64,000 bases of DNA from Whitmania pigra. Taxonomy: Eukaryota > Annelida > Clitellata > Hirudinida > Haemopidae. A program made the position numbers and the translations under genes. The notes under the pieces are model-generated. The model was not told the origin of the DNA. It made no database searches and was given only the letters and a program-made list of their open reading frames with translations. The stretch spans positions 1 through 64,000 of the forward strand of contig JAJTWR010000107.1 in assembly GCA_021613335.1 (NCBI GenBank), written 5' to 3'. The stretch's first letter is position 1; every line of letters starts with the position of its first letter. Positions 1 to 8,972 of the stretch are shown here, piece after piece.

Positions 1-207
1 CTTAAAGACGCTATTGCCAACCCTGAAGGTACCGCAAAGCTTTTAGCAAAAATCCCTGCCAAAGTTTCCCTTTCAGGTAAGGTATCAAACAGCGATTCCG
101 GCGAAGGCAAAGTAAAAACTATGGATGATTTTGAAAAGCTTTCTGACAAAGCAAAGCTTGCTTTCAAAGCAGACAATCCGGAGGAATACAAAGCGCTGTT
201 TAAATAG
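1..207 (+). CDS. C-terminal end of a phage head/scaffold-region protein (partial)
   Basis: Frame 1 is open from the window edge to a TAG stop at 205-207, giving 68 residues. The tail is acidic/lysine-rich and ends with a 'DDFEKLSDKAKLAFKADNP' type helix. Such charged ends are common on capsid protease/scaffold or minor head proteins encoded just before the major capsid gene in Bacteroidota phages. The start lies outside the window, so the family cannot be decided. It is followed after 63 bases by the major capsid gene, which supports a head-assembly role. That role is inferred from position, not from a motif. Confidence 0.55.
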   Translation, partial: LKDAIANPEGTAKLLAKIPAKVSLSGKVSNSDSGEGKVKTMDDFEKLSDKAKLAFKADNPEEYKALFK

Positions 208-270
208 GCTTTAAACGCCCTTATCACCGCCGAAAATCAACAGAATTTTTTAACACATAAATAACGAATT

Positions 271-1212
271 ATGCCAAGTACTTATCCTGAAATGTGGGAA
301 AAGAGGTTTGAAAGAAACCTTAATGACGGCGCAAATGCTCCGTGGCTGGACGGTATCCCCGAATTAGATACCGAAGTAATTGAAATGGGTTCCGGTACCG
401 CTTCCGAAAAGAACGTTATCCATATCCCTACTTCAGATTTTGAACCTACCGTTTTGGTTGACAATACCGCTTACCCCTTGGCGCTTGAACGATACGATGA
501 TGATGAAGTAATCATCAAATTGCACAAGTTCCAAAGCTTGCCAACTGAATTAACCGATGATCAGGTTTTAGGGGCTTCTTACCCTAAAATTGATGCTGCA
601 ACCAATGCGCATAAAGAAGCCATTTTGGCTAAAAAATATGCGCGTGCTGCTCACGCTATGGCGCCGGCTGCAAACACGGCTGCAACGCCGGTAATCCTGA
701 CAACCGGTAAAGGCGTAAACGCTGAAACTGCCATTGCCGGCGAACGTCTGAAAATGACGTATGAAGATTTGGTTGCTTTTAAAGCATCTTGCGACAATGC
801 GACCCCTAAAATTCCTGCGCAAGGCAGAAGGTTGGTTTTGTGTGATGACCATTGGAACGACTTACTGTTAGACCGTAAAAATTTCGGCGATCAGTTGGTT
901 AACTACAAAGAAGGTTCGCCAGCCCCACGCATCTTAGGTTTTGACTTACACCGCTATGCCAACAATCCGAACTACGACGGTACTACTAAATTAGCTTTTG
1001 GAGCAACTCCAACCGCTACACAATGGCAGGCATCTTTTGCCTTCGCGGTATCAAACGCGGCTAAGAAAACAGGCTTCACCAAGCAGTATTTCAAAGATGC
1101 CAAAACCGACACCCGCAACCAAAGCAACGAATTGAACTACCGTCACTATTTCGTGGCGTGTCCTAAACGCTTGCAGAAAATTGCGGCAATCGCATCAGGC
1201 CGTAAAGCCTAA
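271..1212 (+). CDS. Phage major capsid protein
   Basis: A 313-residue soluble protein with no signal peptide or membrane segment. It has the layout of a tailed-phage major capsid protein of Bacteroidota: an N-terminal stretch rich in Asp/Glu and Thr, a central 'KFQSLPTELTDDQVLGASY' segment, a helix-rich middle with many Ala, and a C-terminal domain ending 'CPKRLQKIAAI'. Its position between a head/scaffold-type gene and lysis and tail genes fits. An HK97-type fold is expected from the family but cannot be shown by eye. The gene is intact, unlike several later prophage genes. Confidence 0.8.
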   Translation: MPSTYPEMWEKRFERNLNDGANAPWLDGIPELDTEVIEMGSGTASEKNVIHIPTSDFEPTVLVDNTAYPLALERYDDDEVIIKLHKFQSLPTELTDDQVLGASYPKIDAATNAHKEAILAKKYARAAHAMAPAANTAATPVILTTGKGVNAETAIAGERLKMTYEDLVAFKASCDNATPKIPAQGRRLVLCDDHWNDLLLDRKNFGDQLVNYKEGSPAPRILGFDLHRYANNPNYDGTTKLAFGATPTATQWQASFAFAVSNAAKKTGFTKQYFKDAKTDTRNQSNELNYRHYFVACPKRLQKIAAIASGRKA

Positions 1213-1275
1213 AAAAAACAGGTTAATAATCAAATAGCGGGGACGGCTTGCCCCCCCGCATAACCTTAAAAATCA

Positions 1276-1698
1276 ATGAGAGCAATTAAATATATCGTTT
1301 TACACTGCACGGCCACGCTTCAAAATACAACCATCCAAAGCATTTTGAACTATTGGAAAAAGGTTTTGGGCTGGAAAAATCCGGGCTATCATTTCCTGAT
1401 TAAGCCCGATGGGCAGGCGGTAAACTTATTGCCTGTGGAACAAATTGCCAACGGGGTTGCCGGGTTTAATTCAAACAGTATTCATATCGGCTACATAGGC
1501 GGCGCGGATGCCAAACAAAGGGCTTTAGACAACCGCACGCCGGCGCAAATCGAAGCGCAAATAAAGCTGATCAAGCATTTTAAAACACAATTTCCCGAAG
1601 CTGTAATTAAAGGCCATCGGGATTTTCCGAACGTAAAAAAAAAATGCCCTTCGTTCGATGTGGCAACATGGTTAAAGAAAGTTGGATTAACACAATAA
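1276..1698 (+). CDS. Phage endolysin, N-acetylmuramoyl-L-alanine amidase (Amidase_2/PGRP fold)
   Basis: A 140-residue single-domain amidase cleaving the bond between N-acetylmuramic acid and L-Ala in peptidoglycan. Three zinc ligands of the T7-lysozyme family are visible: His10 in 'YIVLHCTAT', His114 in 'IKGHRDF' and Cys124 in 'KKCPSFD'. The 'NPGYHFLIKPDG' and 'GYIGG' segments are also typical. There is no cell-wall-binding domain and no signal peptide, so export would need a holin. It is followed by two membrane-linked proteins (1712 and 2017) and forms a lysis cassette placed between head and tail genes. Confidence 0.92.
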   Translation: MRAIKYIVLHCTATLQNTTIQSILNYWKKVLGWKNPGYHFLIKPDGQAVNLLPVEQIANGVAGFNSNSIHIGYIGGADAKQRALDNRTPAQIEAQIKLIKHFKTQFPEAVIKGHRDFPNVKKKCPSFDVATWLKKVGLTQ

Positions 1699-1711
1699 GC
1701 AATGCGCATTA

Positions 1712-2020
1712 ATGGGGCCTATACAAGAAAGTTTACAAAAAATTACGCTCAAAGAGATCGCGCAAACCCCCTTTGCTTATGCGCTGTATGTGGTAACGCT
1801 TGTGCTGGTTAGCGTACTGGTAACCCAGCGTATTGACGCGGGCAAAGCCGCCGAAAACTGCCAGGCTGAAAAGGCTGATTTACAAAAGCAGGTTAAGGCC
1901 GAGCGAAAAGAAAAGGACGAAGTTTTTAAAGCCTATTTGGTACAAAAAGGCGTAGTGGAGCAAATACAAAAAACGGTAGACAGTACCGCAATTGAGAACT
2001 ATAAACAAAAAAGGAAATGA
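1712..2020 (+). CDS. Inner-membrane coiled-coil lysis-type protein (i-spanin- or holin-like)
   Basis: A 102-residue protein with one clear membrane segment at about residues 20-40 ('PFAYALYVVTLVLVSVLVT'), then a charged alpha-helical/coiled-coil stretch (about 45-102) rich in Lys, Glu and Gln. This N-in, C-out layout is that of an inner-membrane spanin subunit (Rz type); a class III holin is the alternative. It lies 13 bases after the amidase and its stop overlaps the next start (ATGA at 2017-2020), indicating translational coupling. The function rests on topology and context; no family motif was recognised. Confidence 0.55.
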   Translation: MGPIQESLQKITLKEIAQTPFAYALYVVTLVLVSVLVTQRIDAGKAAENCQAEKADLQKQVKAERKEKDEVFKAYLVQKGVVEQIQKTVDSTAIENYKQKRK

Positions 2021-2730
2021 AAAACAATCTTTTAAAATTATGCCTTGCCGTTATGGTTGTGCTTTGCGGCTGGTTATCATTCAAATTAGCATTTCGCAAA
2101 CCTGAAACCCGGATCATTGCGAAGCCTGCGCACGACCTAATTACCGAAGCGAAAACCGAAGCTAAGATTATTGCCAAATCGGTAGACAATCAAGGCTATT
2201 CTAAAACAGTGGCCATACGTAAAGATGCCATTTTAAGCAACGGCGATATTAGCAAACTACCGGTAAGCCAAAAGGTGCTTGACAGCTTGCGGCTGGACAA
2301 TTTAGATAAGGCAAGCAAGTTACAACAGGCATCGGCAATAATTGGTAAGCTTGAAGCTAAAAACCTACGCGCTACAATCGTAATAGACAGCTTAAACCGC
2401 AAATCTTACCTGTATAAAGACGCGTATGCTACCGCAAAGTTTACGCCTGATAGTTTGGGCGGCGCCTTTGATATTGATTGGCGCTTGCGGCTTATTAGAC
2501 ACGATTATAAAAAGCGTAAAAATTTCCTATCTCCCTACGCCTACTATACGGATATTTTAAGCCCCGACCCTCGAATTACGATAGGTGAAATACAAAGCCT
2601 AACAATCGAAAGCCACAAGCCCACACGCGGGGGTATTGGCTTACAGGGCGGGTATTACTATGACCCCCAACAACGAAAATTAATGCCTGCCATTGGGGTA
2701 GGTCTATCTTATAACATAATCAGATTTTAA
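2017..2730 (+). CDS. Membrane-anchored prophage protein with a beta-strand C-terminus, possible spanin partner
   Basis: A 237-residue protein with an N-terminal signal anchor ('LLKLCLAVMVVLCGWLSFKLAF'), a charged helical middle (about 30-135) and a C-terminal part rich in Gly/Tyr/Phe. It ends 'MPAIGVGLSYNIIRF'; alternating residues with a terminal Phe resemble the last strand of an outer-membrane barrel. It overlaps the upstream coiled-coil membrane protein by four bases. An envelope-spanning role in lysis is plausible, but a tail-associated protein is not excluded. I do not recognise a named family. Confidence 0.5.
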   Translation: MKNNLLKLCLAVMVVLCGWLSFKLAFRKPETRIIAKPAHDLITEAKTEAKIIAKSVDNQGYSKTVAIRKDAILSNGDISKLPVSQKVLDSLRLDNLDKASKLQQASAIIGKLEAKNLRATIVIDSLNRKSYLYKDAYATAKFTPDSLGGAFDIDWRLRLIRHDYKKRKNFLSPYAYYTDILSPDPRITIGEIQSLTIESHKPTRGGIGLQGGYYYDPQQRKLMPAIGVGLSYNIIRF

Positions 2731-2732
2731 AA

Positions 2733-2975
2733 ATGGAAAAAGCACAAAACCGTGACGAAATTTTAAAACTATTGTTTGGCCAGCTCCCTAACCAAGCGGG
2801 TTTTCACGTAACCAGCGACAACCAAGCCTTTACCGACAAGCATAAAGGCGACGCGCTAAACCACGCCAAAACCTTAACCGATAAAACGGTTGATTGGGTA
2901 CCTAACCCTAAAGCGAAGGTTGAAACCGAAACCTTACAAAGCAAAATTACAGCAAAAGAAGCTAAAGCAAAGTAA
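2733..2975 (+). CDS. Small conserved-type prophage protein
   Basis: An 80-residue hydrophilic protein starting two bases after the previous stop. The N-terminal half is a short helix followed by 'FHVTSDNQAFTDKHKGDA', a pattern I associate with small proteins near tail genes in Bacteroidota prophages. The C-terminal quarter is a Lys/Glu/Ala-rich tail. There is no membrane segment. Its role is unknown; the position suggests a head-tail joining or tail-associated factor, but nothing in the sequence proves it. Confidence 0.55.
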   Translation: MEKAQNRDEILKLLFGQLPNQAGFHVTSDNQAFTDKHKGDALNHAKTLTDKTVDWVPNPKAKVETETLQSKITAKEAKAK

Positions 2976-3057
2976 GCTTGCCTGAAATGAAAAAGGGCTT
3001 GCGCATTGTGCAAGCTCTCTTTAAAAACTAATTAATCGACATTTAAAACACATAAAT

Positions 3058-3561
3058 ATGCCAGTATATAACACCGGATTAAAGAGCTTAAAAGTGGGTG
3101 ATTTCAACCCCGCAGACGGTTCTATATCCAATCTAAAAGAAGTAGAGGTTTATAAAGACACCTTGAAAATTACCGAGAGTGAGCCAACGCAAACCAAGCA
3201 TTTTCAAGCCGGGAAATCCGCGCCGAAAAAAATCCATTATGAAAACGGCGAAGAAACGGTAAAATTCAGCGTTATGGATACCTCGGCCGATAGTTTACAA
3301 GTCTGTTTGGGCGGTACGGTTACCACCTTGAACAATCAAAAAACCTGGAACAAAGCCAAAGGGCTGCAAAAAGAGCGCATCAAGGCGCTGGTTGCCGAAA
3401 CCGGCGACGGGGCTATAATAACCATCCCCAGGGGAAGTTGGACAGGGATTAAAAACTTTGATTTGGCCCAAACCGCTATCGGGTTGATTGACATTACCGT
3501 TACCCCCACCGATACCGGATTCGATAACATCCCGGATTTTTCAGTTACCGATCCTAAATAA
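3058..3561 (+). CDS. Phage major tail tube-type protein
   Basis: A 167-residue beta-rich protein ('MPVYNTGLKSLKVGDFNPADG'-type start, 'SVMDTSADSLQVCLGG' middle, 'GLIDITVTPTDTGF' end). Size, composition and position, before a tail assembly chaperone and the tape measure, match tube-forming proteins of siphovirus-like phages. It would polymerise around the tape measure. The upstream 82 bases hold no gene. The call is by synteny and overall character rather than a diagnostic motif. Confidence 0.65.
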   Translation: MPVYNTGLKSLKVGDFNPADGSISNLKEVEVYKDTLKITESEPTQTKHFQAGKSAPKKIHYENGEETVKFSVMDTSADSLQVCLGGTVTTLNNQKTWNKAKGLQKERIKALVAETGDGAIITIPRGSWTGIKNFDLAQTAIGLIDITVTPTDTGFDNIPDFSVTDPK

Positions 3562-3567
3562 GCCCGG

Positions 3568-4047
3568 ATGGAAAACATCGAATTATTAGCGGCTGAAACG
3601 CTGCTTCAAAGAGGCGTAAGGGTGCAAATCGTTGCACCTCTTTTGTTTCGATTGTTTGGCAAAAAGAAGCTTTCCTTTTATCTGTATCAACCCAGCTTAG
3701 GCAATAAGGTACGCATTTCATCCCTTTACCTGAAGATGGGAATAACGGAAGCCGAATTGCAGGAAACCACACTTGAAAACGCTGAAGCTTTGCTTATCAA
3801 GCATAGCGCAACACTTTTAAGAATTGTGGCTATTTGTATGTTCAAAGGTCGCTTTTGGCCGTGGCTGCTCAATGGCCCGGCAGCTTATTACCTTAAATGG
3901 AAGCTAACGCCCCAAAAGCTTTTTGGCCTTGCGCAAATCATCATCCTGTTTAGCGGTACAACGGATTTTATGAATACTATCAGATCGGCAAAGAAGATGA
4001 AAATAACCGAGCCGATACCGAGCCAAACAAACCCGAAGAGGAGTTAA
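3568..4047 (+). CDS. Tail assembly chaperone, short (G-like) product
   Basis: A 159-residue alpha-helical protein encoded directly between tail tube and tape measure, the classical place for the tail assembly chaperone. The N-terminal half resembles a helical 'ETLLQRGVRVQIVAP' domain; the middle has hydrophobic helices ('GLAQIIILFSGTTDF'). In frame it ends at 4045-4047. An overlapping frame one base back (3954-4256) continues as a sensible coding sequence to just before the tape measure. This matches the G/GT arrangement in which a minority of ribosomes slip -1. An alternative is a simple indel that broke one gene in two. Confidence 0.6.
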   Translation: MENIELLAAETLLQRGVRVQIVAPLLFRLFGKKKLSFYLYQPSLGNKVRISSLYLKMGITEAELQETTLENAEALLIKHSATLLRIVAICMFKGRFWPWLLNGPAAYYLKWKLTPQKLFGLAQIIILFSGTTDFMNTIRSAKKMKITEPIPSQTNPKRS

Positions 4048-4256
4048 AAAGCGTAGGCTTAAATAGCCTTTTCGGCGTGATCTATCTGATCATGAAAGAA
4101 ACAAACATGAGTTACAATGATGTGATGTGGCGGCGTAGCTGGATTAGTTTACAGTGGATGCTTGCCGATGCGCCTAAAGTTGTAAAGGTTAACCCCAATG
4201 GCGAAAAGAAAATAAGCGGTAAAGGATTGGCCGCAAGGTTCAAATCAAAAAAATAG
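3954..4256 (+). CDS. Frameshift extension (T-like part) of the tail assembly chaperone
   Basis: This frame opens after a TAG at 3951-3953 and closes with TAG at 4254-4256, two bases before the tape-measure ATG. It has no own convincing early start. The translation reads through 'FYEYYQIGKEDENNR' and ends with a basic 'GLAARFKSKK', and it looks fully coding. Relative to the upstream gene it is the -1 frame. A possible slip point is the T run at 3966-3969 (GAT TTT ATG), where a Phe codon can re-pair perfectly one base back. The slip is inferred; a pseudogene split is the competing reading. Confidence 0.5.
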   Translation, partial: RYNGFYEYYQIGKEDENNRADTEPNKPEEELKSVGLNSLFGVIYLIMKETNMSYNDVMWRRSWISLQWMLADAPKVVKVNPNGEKKISGKGLAARFKSKK

Positions 4257-4258
4257 AA

Positions 4259-7200
4259 ATGAGCGACTTACAGTTAGATATAGACTTTTTAATAAACAAC
4301 CCGGCAATAAGGGATGCAGCGCGCAAGGCGCGTTTAGATATTGCAGGTTTGGCCGATGGCGCGCAAAAGAACGTTGACCAAATGGACAGGGCGTTTAAAA
4401 AGCTGACTTATACCGTTGCGGGCATTTTTTCTGCCAACCAGGCTAAAGAGTTTGTAATGGAACTTATCAACGTTCGCGGCGAGTTTCAACAGCTTGAAAT
4501 AGCATTTACCACAATCCTACAATCAAAGGAAAAGGCTAATGCCTTAATGGCTGAAGTTGTAGACCTTGCCGCCAAAACGCCATTTAGTTTAAGGGATGCA
4601 GCCAGCGGCGCAAAACAGTTGTTGGCGTATGGTACGGCAAGTGAAACGGTAGTTGATACCCTTAGAATGCTGGGCAACGTGGCAAGCGGTGTTTCTGCGC
4701 CTCTTAATGATATTGTCTACCTGTACGGCACTTTACAGGCTTCAGGGCGTGTTACCCAAATGGATATTAACCAGTTCGCCGGCCGTGGTATTCCTATTTA
4801 TCAGGCATTGGCCGATGTAATGGGTAAAAACACCAAAGAAATCAAAGATTTGGTTAGCGCCGGTAAAGTTGGCTTTCCTGAAATTCAGGCGGCATTTGAG
4901 CGTATGACAGGCGCAGGCGGTCAGTTTTACAACCTGATGGAAGCGCAATCAAAATCCCTTACCGGTCAAATATCAAATTTGGGCGATGCGTGGGATCAGA
5001 TGTTAAACGACATAGGCAAAGCCAATGAGGGCGTTTTATCTGACGGCATTGCGCTTATTGCCAGCATGGTAGAAAACTATCAAACCATCATTGACATATT
5101 AAAAGTGCTGATTGTGACCTACGGTGTTTACAGGGCTGCGCTTATTGCTAATACGCTGGCCACTTCAGGAATGACCGCCGTTGAATTATTGTATTACGGC
5201 GCGTTGGTATTGGCCGAAAAGGCGCAAAAGCTTTTGAACATGACCATGCTGGCAAATCCGTACGTAGCGGCTGCAACCGCTTTGGCTGCATTAGTTACGG
5301 CTTTGATTGTCTTTTCTGATAAAATGGACCTTGCCGCCAAATCACAGGAAAATATTAATTCCATCAGGGAAACGGCCACAAAGCTTACTATTGAGCATAA
5401 GCAGAAGTTAGAAGATTTGGTTAAAACTGCCAATAACGAAACCCTTACGCTGAAAGAAAGGGAAGCCGCCCTTAGAAAAATCAACCAAACATCACCCGAA
5501 TTTTTAGGACACCTTACACTTGCCAAACTTCGTACTGAAGAGGGCAGAAAAGCCATTGAAGATTATAACCGTTATATTGATTTGATGGCCTTAAAACAGG
5601 CATCATTTGATAAGCGTGTTGAAATCCAAAAGCAAAAAGCCGAATTACTTTCGGGTAATGCTGAAGAAAAAATTGGCTGGTGGAATAAAACAAAGGCGAA
5701 TTTCAGAATCGTTAAATCAGGCGATTTTAACAAGCCGGCAGTCGTCCAAGACGAATACGAAAAGGCAAGGAAACAGCAAGCCGCTGACTTTGACAAACAA
5801 TTAGCTGATATTGAGGCTTATGAACGCAACGAAATTGCCAAATACAATGCTAAAAAACCTGAGGAGAATAACGACCTTGAAAAGGAAAACAAGGTTGAGC
5901 AAAAGCAGGGTAATGACCGTTTAGATTTTCTTAAAAAGCTGGCCGAAAAAGAAGCCGAAATTAAGCGCAAAGGACTTAGCCAAAACCAAAGCGAAGTTAA
6001 AAAGGCGCAGGACCAATACCAAGCGTTAAGGAAGGAAGCCGATAAACTGAAATTAGGCGCCGGGGTTAAAGAACGTCTTAACGCCGCTGAAAAATCGGAA
6101 GTGGGTTTTTTGGAATATGACCAAAGAACCGAAGCCCTTGAAAAAGAACTTGAAAAGCAAAAACAGCTTTACACCAGCTTTGAAGATTTTAAAAAATTGG
6201 TTGGCGAGGAAAAAGCCAAAGAACGCTTTAAAAACCAAATAGACACCGAAAAAACGTATTTACAGTATGTTGAAAACCTGAATAAAGAATTTGATGGCAA
6301 AACCAGCTTCAACAGTGTTGAGGACAAACGCCAACAATTGTTTGCCCAACAAATTCAGGAAGCGAAAACCGCCGCTGATCAGTTGGCCGACCAGCAATAC
6401 GCTGAAGCGTTTACCGCTGCCAAAACCCACGCACAACGTTTGCTTGATATTCAGATTGAATACCAAAATGCCGTAAAGGCTTTGGGTGAAAAAGCAACGG
6501 CTGAACAAATTGCCATTTTACAGCGCATCCGCAATGAAAAAATACAGGCTGAAGGCGCTGCCAATTTTGAAACGGTTAACAGGTACGGGGATACGCTTTT
6601 AGCTTTAGATACCCTTGCAAGGGGCGCGGCCTTAAAGGAGTTAGAACGACTTAAAACGAAATTAGAAGCTGAAAAGAACGCTAACAATATTTCCGTTGCA
6701 GAATATAAGCAAAAGTTAGATGAAATAAACGGTTACATCGCCCGTATTAACGGCGCTGACGGAAGCATGGCCAACCCGTTTAAAAACGCTATTGATGCCG
6801 TTAAAAGATGGCGTGATACCCTTAAAGAAGTCCCCGCTGACAGCAAAAAAGCAAAAGATGCTTTTAGAGATGCCGCCTTTTCAATAAGCGATGCTGCAAA
6901 CGGAGCTTCGGAAATTGTCGGTTCGGTTGCCAAAGGATTTGAAAGTTTAGGCATTGGCAGCCAACAGCTGCAAAAGGATATGGCCAATATACAAGGTATG
7001 TTGGGCGGTATAGGCGATTTGGCTAAAGGTATTGCTTCGGGTAACCCGGTTGATATTGTCAAAGGTAGTATCAACCTGCTAACGAATGCTTTTGAACTTT
7101 TCAACTTTAAGGACAAAAAGGCCGAAAAGCGAATAAAAGCTTATCAGCAACAATTAAAGGACTTAGGCAAGGCGTTCAATGACCTTGAAAGGGGCATCAA

Positions 7201-8038
7201 TAACAGTATTGGCGAAAGCTACTATGCCGATAGTGAAAAAGCGATCAGAAACCTACGCCAACAGCAAGAACTTTTACAAAAAGCCATCAATGAAGAGCGT
7301 AGCAAGAAAAAGGCCGATGGCGGTAAAATTGATGCGTGGCAGGCTGAATTAGATGCCATACCGGGAAAAATTCAAGACATCAATAACGCCGTTACTGAAA
7401 TGTTGGTTCAAACAACATTTAAAGAGTTGGCAAATAACCTTTCTAATGCTTTTGCTGAAGCTTTTAAAGTGGGTGAAGATGCAGCCGGTCGGTTTGATGA
7501 TGTATTTAACAAGGTTATCCAAAACGCCGTTAAAAACAGCCTGAAATTAAAATTTATTGAAAAGCCTGTATCTGAATTTACTGAAGCCCTTGCAACCTAT
7601 ATGAAAGGCAACGGCAATAGTGTTGCCGGGTTTGACTTCGCCAAATGGAAAGCCATTTTAAAAAACGCCGGCGACAGTATGACGGGCGCTTTACAGGGGT
7701 TTGAAGATTTTTTTAAAACCGATGTTGACACCAAAACCAATGATAAAACTGTAAGCGCTGCTATAAAGGGTATTACCGCTGATCAGGCCGATTTACTAGC
7801 CGGTCAGTTTGGCGGGCAAAGAATTGCAACCCTTGAAGGTAACCAACTTCAAAAGCAGGGTAACGAAACGGCAATGCAACAATTGGCGCAAGCGAAGCAA
7901 AACGGCTTAATGCTGGTGAAGATTGAAGATAATACCCGCCGTAGCGCTGAAGTTGAGGAGGATTATTTGCCCTACCTAAAGGAAATTGCCAGCAAAATGA
8001 ACAATAACAATAACGCTTTAAGAGCCGCAGGAGGTTAA
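4259..8038 (+). CDS. Phage tail tape measure protein
   Basis: A 1259-residue protein and the longest gene of the window. The N-terminal 270 residues carry the tape-measure domain ('GEFQQLEIAFTTIL', 'AAKTPFSLRDAASGAKQLL', 'QFAGRGIPIYQALADVMG'). A hydrophobic region with membrane-like helices follows (about 275-350), then a long coiled-coil region rich in Lys/Glu/Ala/Gln (about 360-1000). The length sets the tail at very roughly 190 nm under the usual 1.5 angstrom per residue rule. It starts two bases after the chaperone frame ends. It is intact despite its length, so the proximal tail module has not decayed. Confidence 0.93.
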   Translation: MSDLQLDIDFLINNPAIRDAARKARLDIAGLADGAQKNVDQMDRAFKKLTYTVAGIFSANQAKEFVMELINVRGEFQQLEIAFTTILQSKEKANALMAEVVDLAAKTPFSLRDAASGAKQLLAYGTASETVVDTLRMLGNVASGVSAPLNDIVYLYGTLQASGRVTQMDINQFAGRGIPIYQALADVMGKNTKEIKDLVSAGKVGFPEIQAAFERMTGAGGQFYNLMEAQSKSLTGQISNLGDAWDQMLNDIGKANEGVLSDGIALIASMVENYQTIIDILKVLIVTYGVYRAALIANTLATSGMTAVELLYYGALVLAEKAQKLLNMTMLANPYVAAATALAALVTALIVFSDKMDLAAKSQENINSIRETATKLTIEHKQKLEDLVKTANNETLTLKEREAALRKINQTSPEFLGHLTLAKLRTEEGRKAIEDYNRYIDLMALKQASFDKRVEIQKQKAELLSGNAEEKIGWWNKTKANFRIVKSGDFNKPAVVQDEYEKARKQQAADFDKQLADIEAYERNEIAKYNAKKPEENNDLEKENKVEQKQGNDRLDFLKKLAEKEAEIKRKGLSQNQSEVKKAQDQYQALRKEADKLKLGAGVKERLNAAEKSEVGFLEYDQRTEALEKELEKQKQLYTSFEDFKKLVGEEKAKERFKNQIDTEKTYLQYVENLNKEFDGKTSFNSVEDKRQQLFAQQIQEAKTAADQLADQQYAEAFTAAKTHAQRLLDIQIEYQNAVKALGEKATAEQIAILQRIRNEKIQAEGAANFETVNRYGDTLLALDTLARGAALKELERLKTKLEAEKNANNISVAEYKQKLDEINGYIARINGADGSMANPFKNAIDAVKRWRDTLKEVPADSKKAKDAFRDAAFSISDAANGASEIVGSVAKGFESLGIGSQQLQKDMANIQGMLGGIGDLAKGIASGNPVDIVKGSINLLTNAFELFNFKDKKAEKRIKAYQQQLKDLGKAFNDLERGINNSIGESYYADSEKAIRNLRQQQELLQKAINEERSKKKADGGKIDAWQAELDAIPGKIQDINNAVTEMLVQTTFKELANNLSNAFAEAFKVGEDAAGRFDDVFNKVIQNAVKNSLKLKFIEKPVSEFTEALATYMKGNGNSVAGFDFAKWKAILKNAGDSMTGALQGFEDFFKTDVDTKTNDKTVSAAIKGITADQADLLAGQFGGQRIATLEGNQLQKQGNETAMQQLAQAKQNGLMLVKIEDNTRRSAEVEEDYLPYLKEIASKMNNNNNALRAAGG

Positions 8039-8040
8039 AC

Positions 8041-8556
8041 ATGAAGAAATTGAATATTGAAGTTTTAGAAGCTGCAAAGCAAAAAGGAATTTGCCAACCG
8101 TGGGCAGAAAAGATAGCCGCCGCTAAAAGCAAATCGGCTTTGCTGCAAATGTTTATTGACGGCATTGATTTTTGCCTTTCAAGGGAGTTTCCAAATAAAG
8201 ACTTTCTAAAAGCGACCGGCGCAAGCCTGCTTAACCAATTTGGGATTTTCATTGATACTTTTTGCAGCGTTCAAAACCCTGAAAAGTTAGTGCTTTTGGG
8301 CAATTGCGAAGCTAAAGTAACCATTACTGATTTTGCCGTTTCCCAAATCTTCATCAAGCATTTTGGCAAAGCCGAAATTGAAGTTTCGCAAAACGCTTTT
8401 GCTGTTATTGACGTATTTGATGACGTGGAATTGAACGTTACCGCAAGCGGTACCTGCAAAGTATTGGTAAATGTTTACGGGCGGGCAAAAGTAAGCCCTC
8501 AGCATAGCGGTGATGCCTTGGTAAAGGTAGTGGAAAAACTTAAAGACACCTATTAA
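8041..8556 (+). CDS. Prophage tail-region protein of unknown function
   Basis: A 171-residue protein two bases after the tape measure. The N-terminal third is helical ('KQKGICQPWAEKIAAAKSK'). The C-terminal two thirds are a run of short beta strands with repeated 'V/I-x-V' patterns ('EIEVSQNAFAVIDVFDDVELNV', shortened here), suggesting a right-handed beta-helix or similar stacked fold of the kind seen in DUF-type 'pentapeptide-like' tail proteins. No membrane segment. Known role: none that I recognise; the position suggests a tail tip accessory. Confidence 0.6.
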   Translation: MKKLNIEVLEAAKQKGICQPWAEKIAAAKSKSALLQMFIDGIDFCLSREFPNKDFLKATGASLLNQFGIFIDTFCSVQNPEKLVLLGNCEAKVTITDFAVSQIFIKHFGKAEIEVSQNAFAVIDVFDDVELNVTASGTCKVLVNVYGRAKVSPQHSGDALVKVVEKLKDTY

Positions 8557-8558
8557 TT

Positions 8559-8972
8559 ATGGATGCAGTTTACTTTAACAACACATTGGCCAGCGTTTAC
8601 GGGGCTACCCTTTTAGATGGCGCCTATCAGGAATTGAGAAAGCCGGCAAAGGTAAAAGAAGGCTTAACCAATAATTGGCCTGAAGAGAACGGAACCGAAA
8701 GGGATTTAACGACAAGGGTATTTGAAACCCGTATCCTTACTATTCCAATAATGATAGAAGGCGCCAGCGAAGCCGATTTTAACCAAAAGCATCAGAACTT
8801 TATAGACTGGATTGTTACAGCCGGCTACTTTGATTTAAAAGTGCAACGTACCAACCGAATTTATAAGCTGGTGTACAGTGAGGTAAACGAGTATAAAGAC
8901 TATTACGATCACTGCGCTTTCAACTTGATTTTATTGGATGATTATCCACACTTAAAAACACCATTCGCATAG
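8559..8972 (+). CDS. Distal tail-type protein
   Basis: A 137-residue protein with beta-rich composition and motifs such as 'TRVFETRILTIPIMIEG' and 'VQRTNRIYKLVYSEV', similar in style to distal tail (Dit-like) proteins that form the ring between tube and tail tip. It lies two bases after the preceding gene and directly abuts the tail-hub gene (stop 8970-8972, ATG 8973), so all are probably co-translated. The call is from synteny and fold character. Confidence 0.5.
   Translation: MDAVYFNNTLASVYGATLLDGAYQELRKPAKVKEGLTNNWPEENGTERDLTTRVFETRILTIPIMIEGASEADFNQKHQNFIDWIVTAGYFDLKVQRTNRIYKLVYSEVNEYKDYYDHCAFNLILLDDYPHLKTPFA

Noticed and set aside
4259..8038. Several open frames of 60-160 codons on the minus strand within the tape measure gene
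   Set aside because: They are antisense shadows of one continuous, clearly homologous tape-measure frame and show no family motifs.
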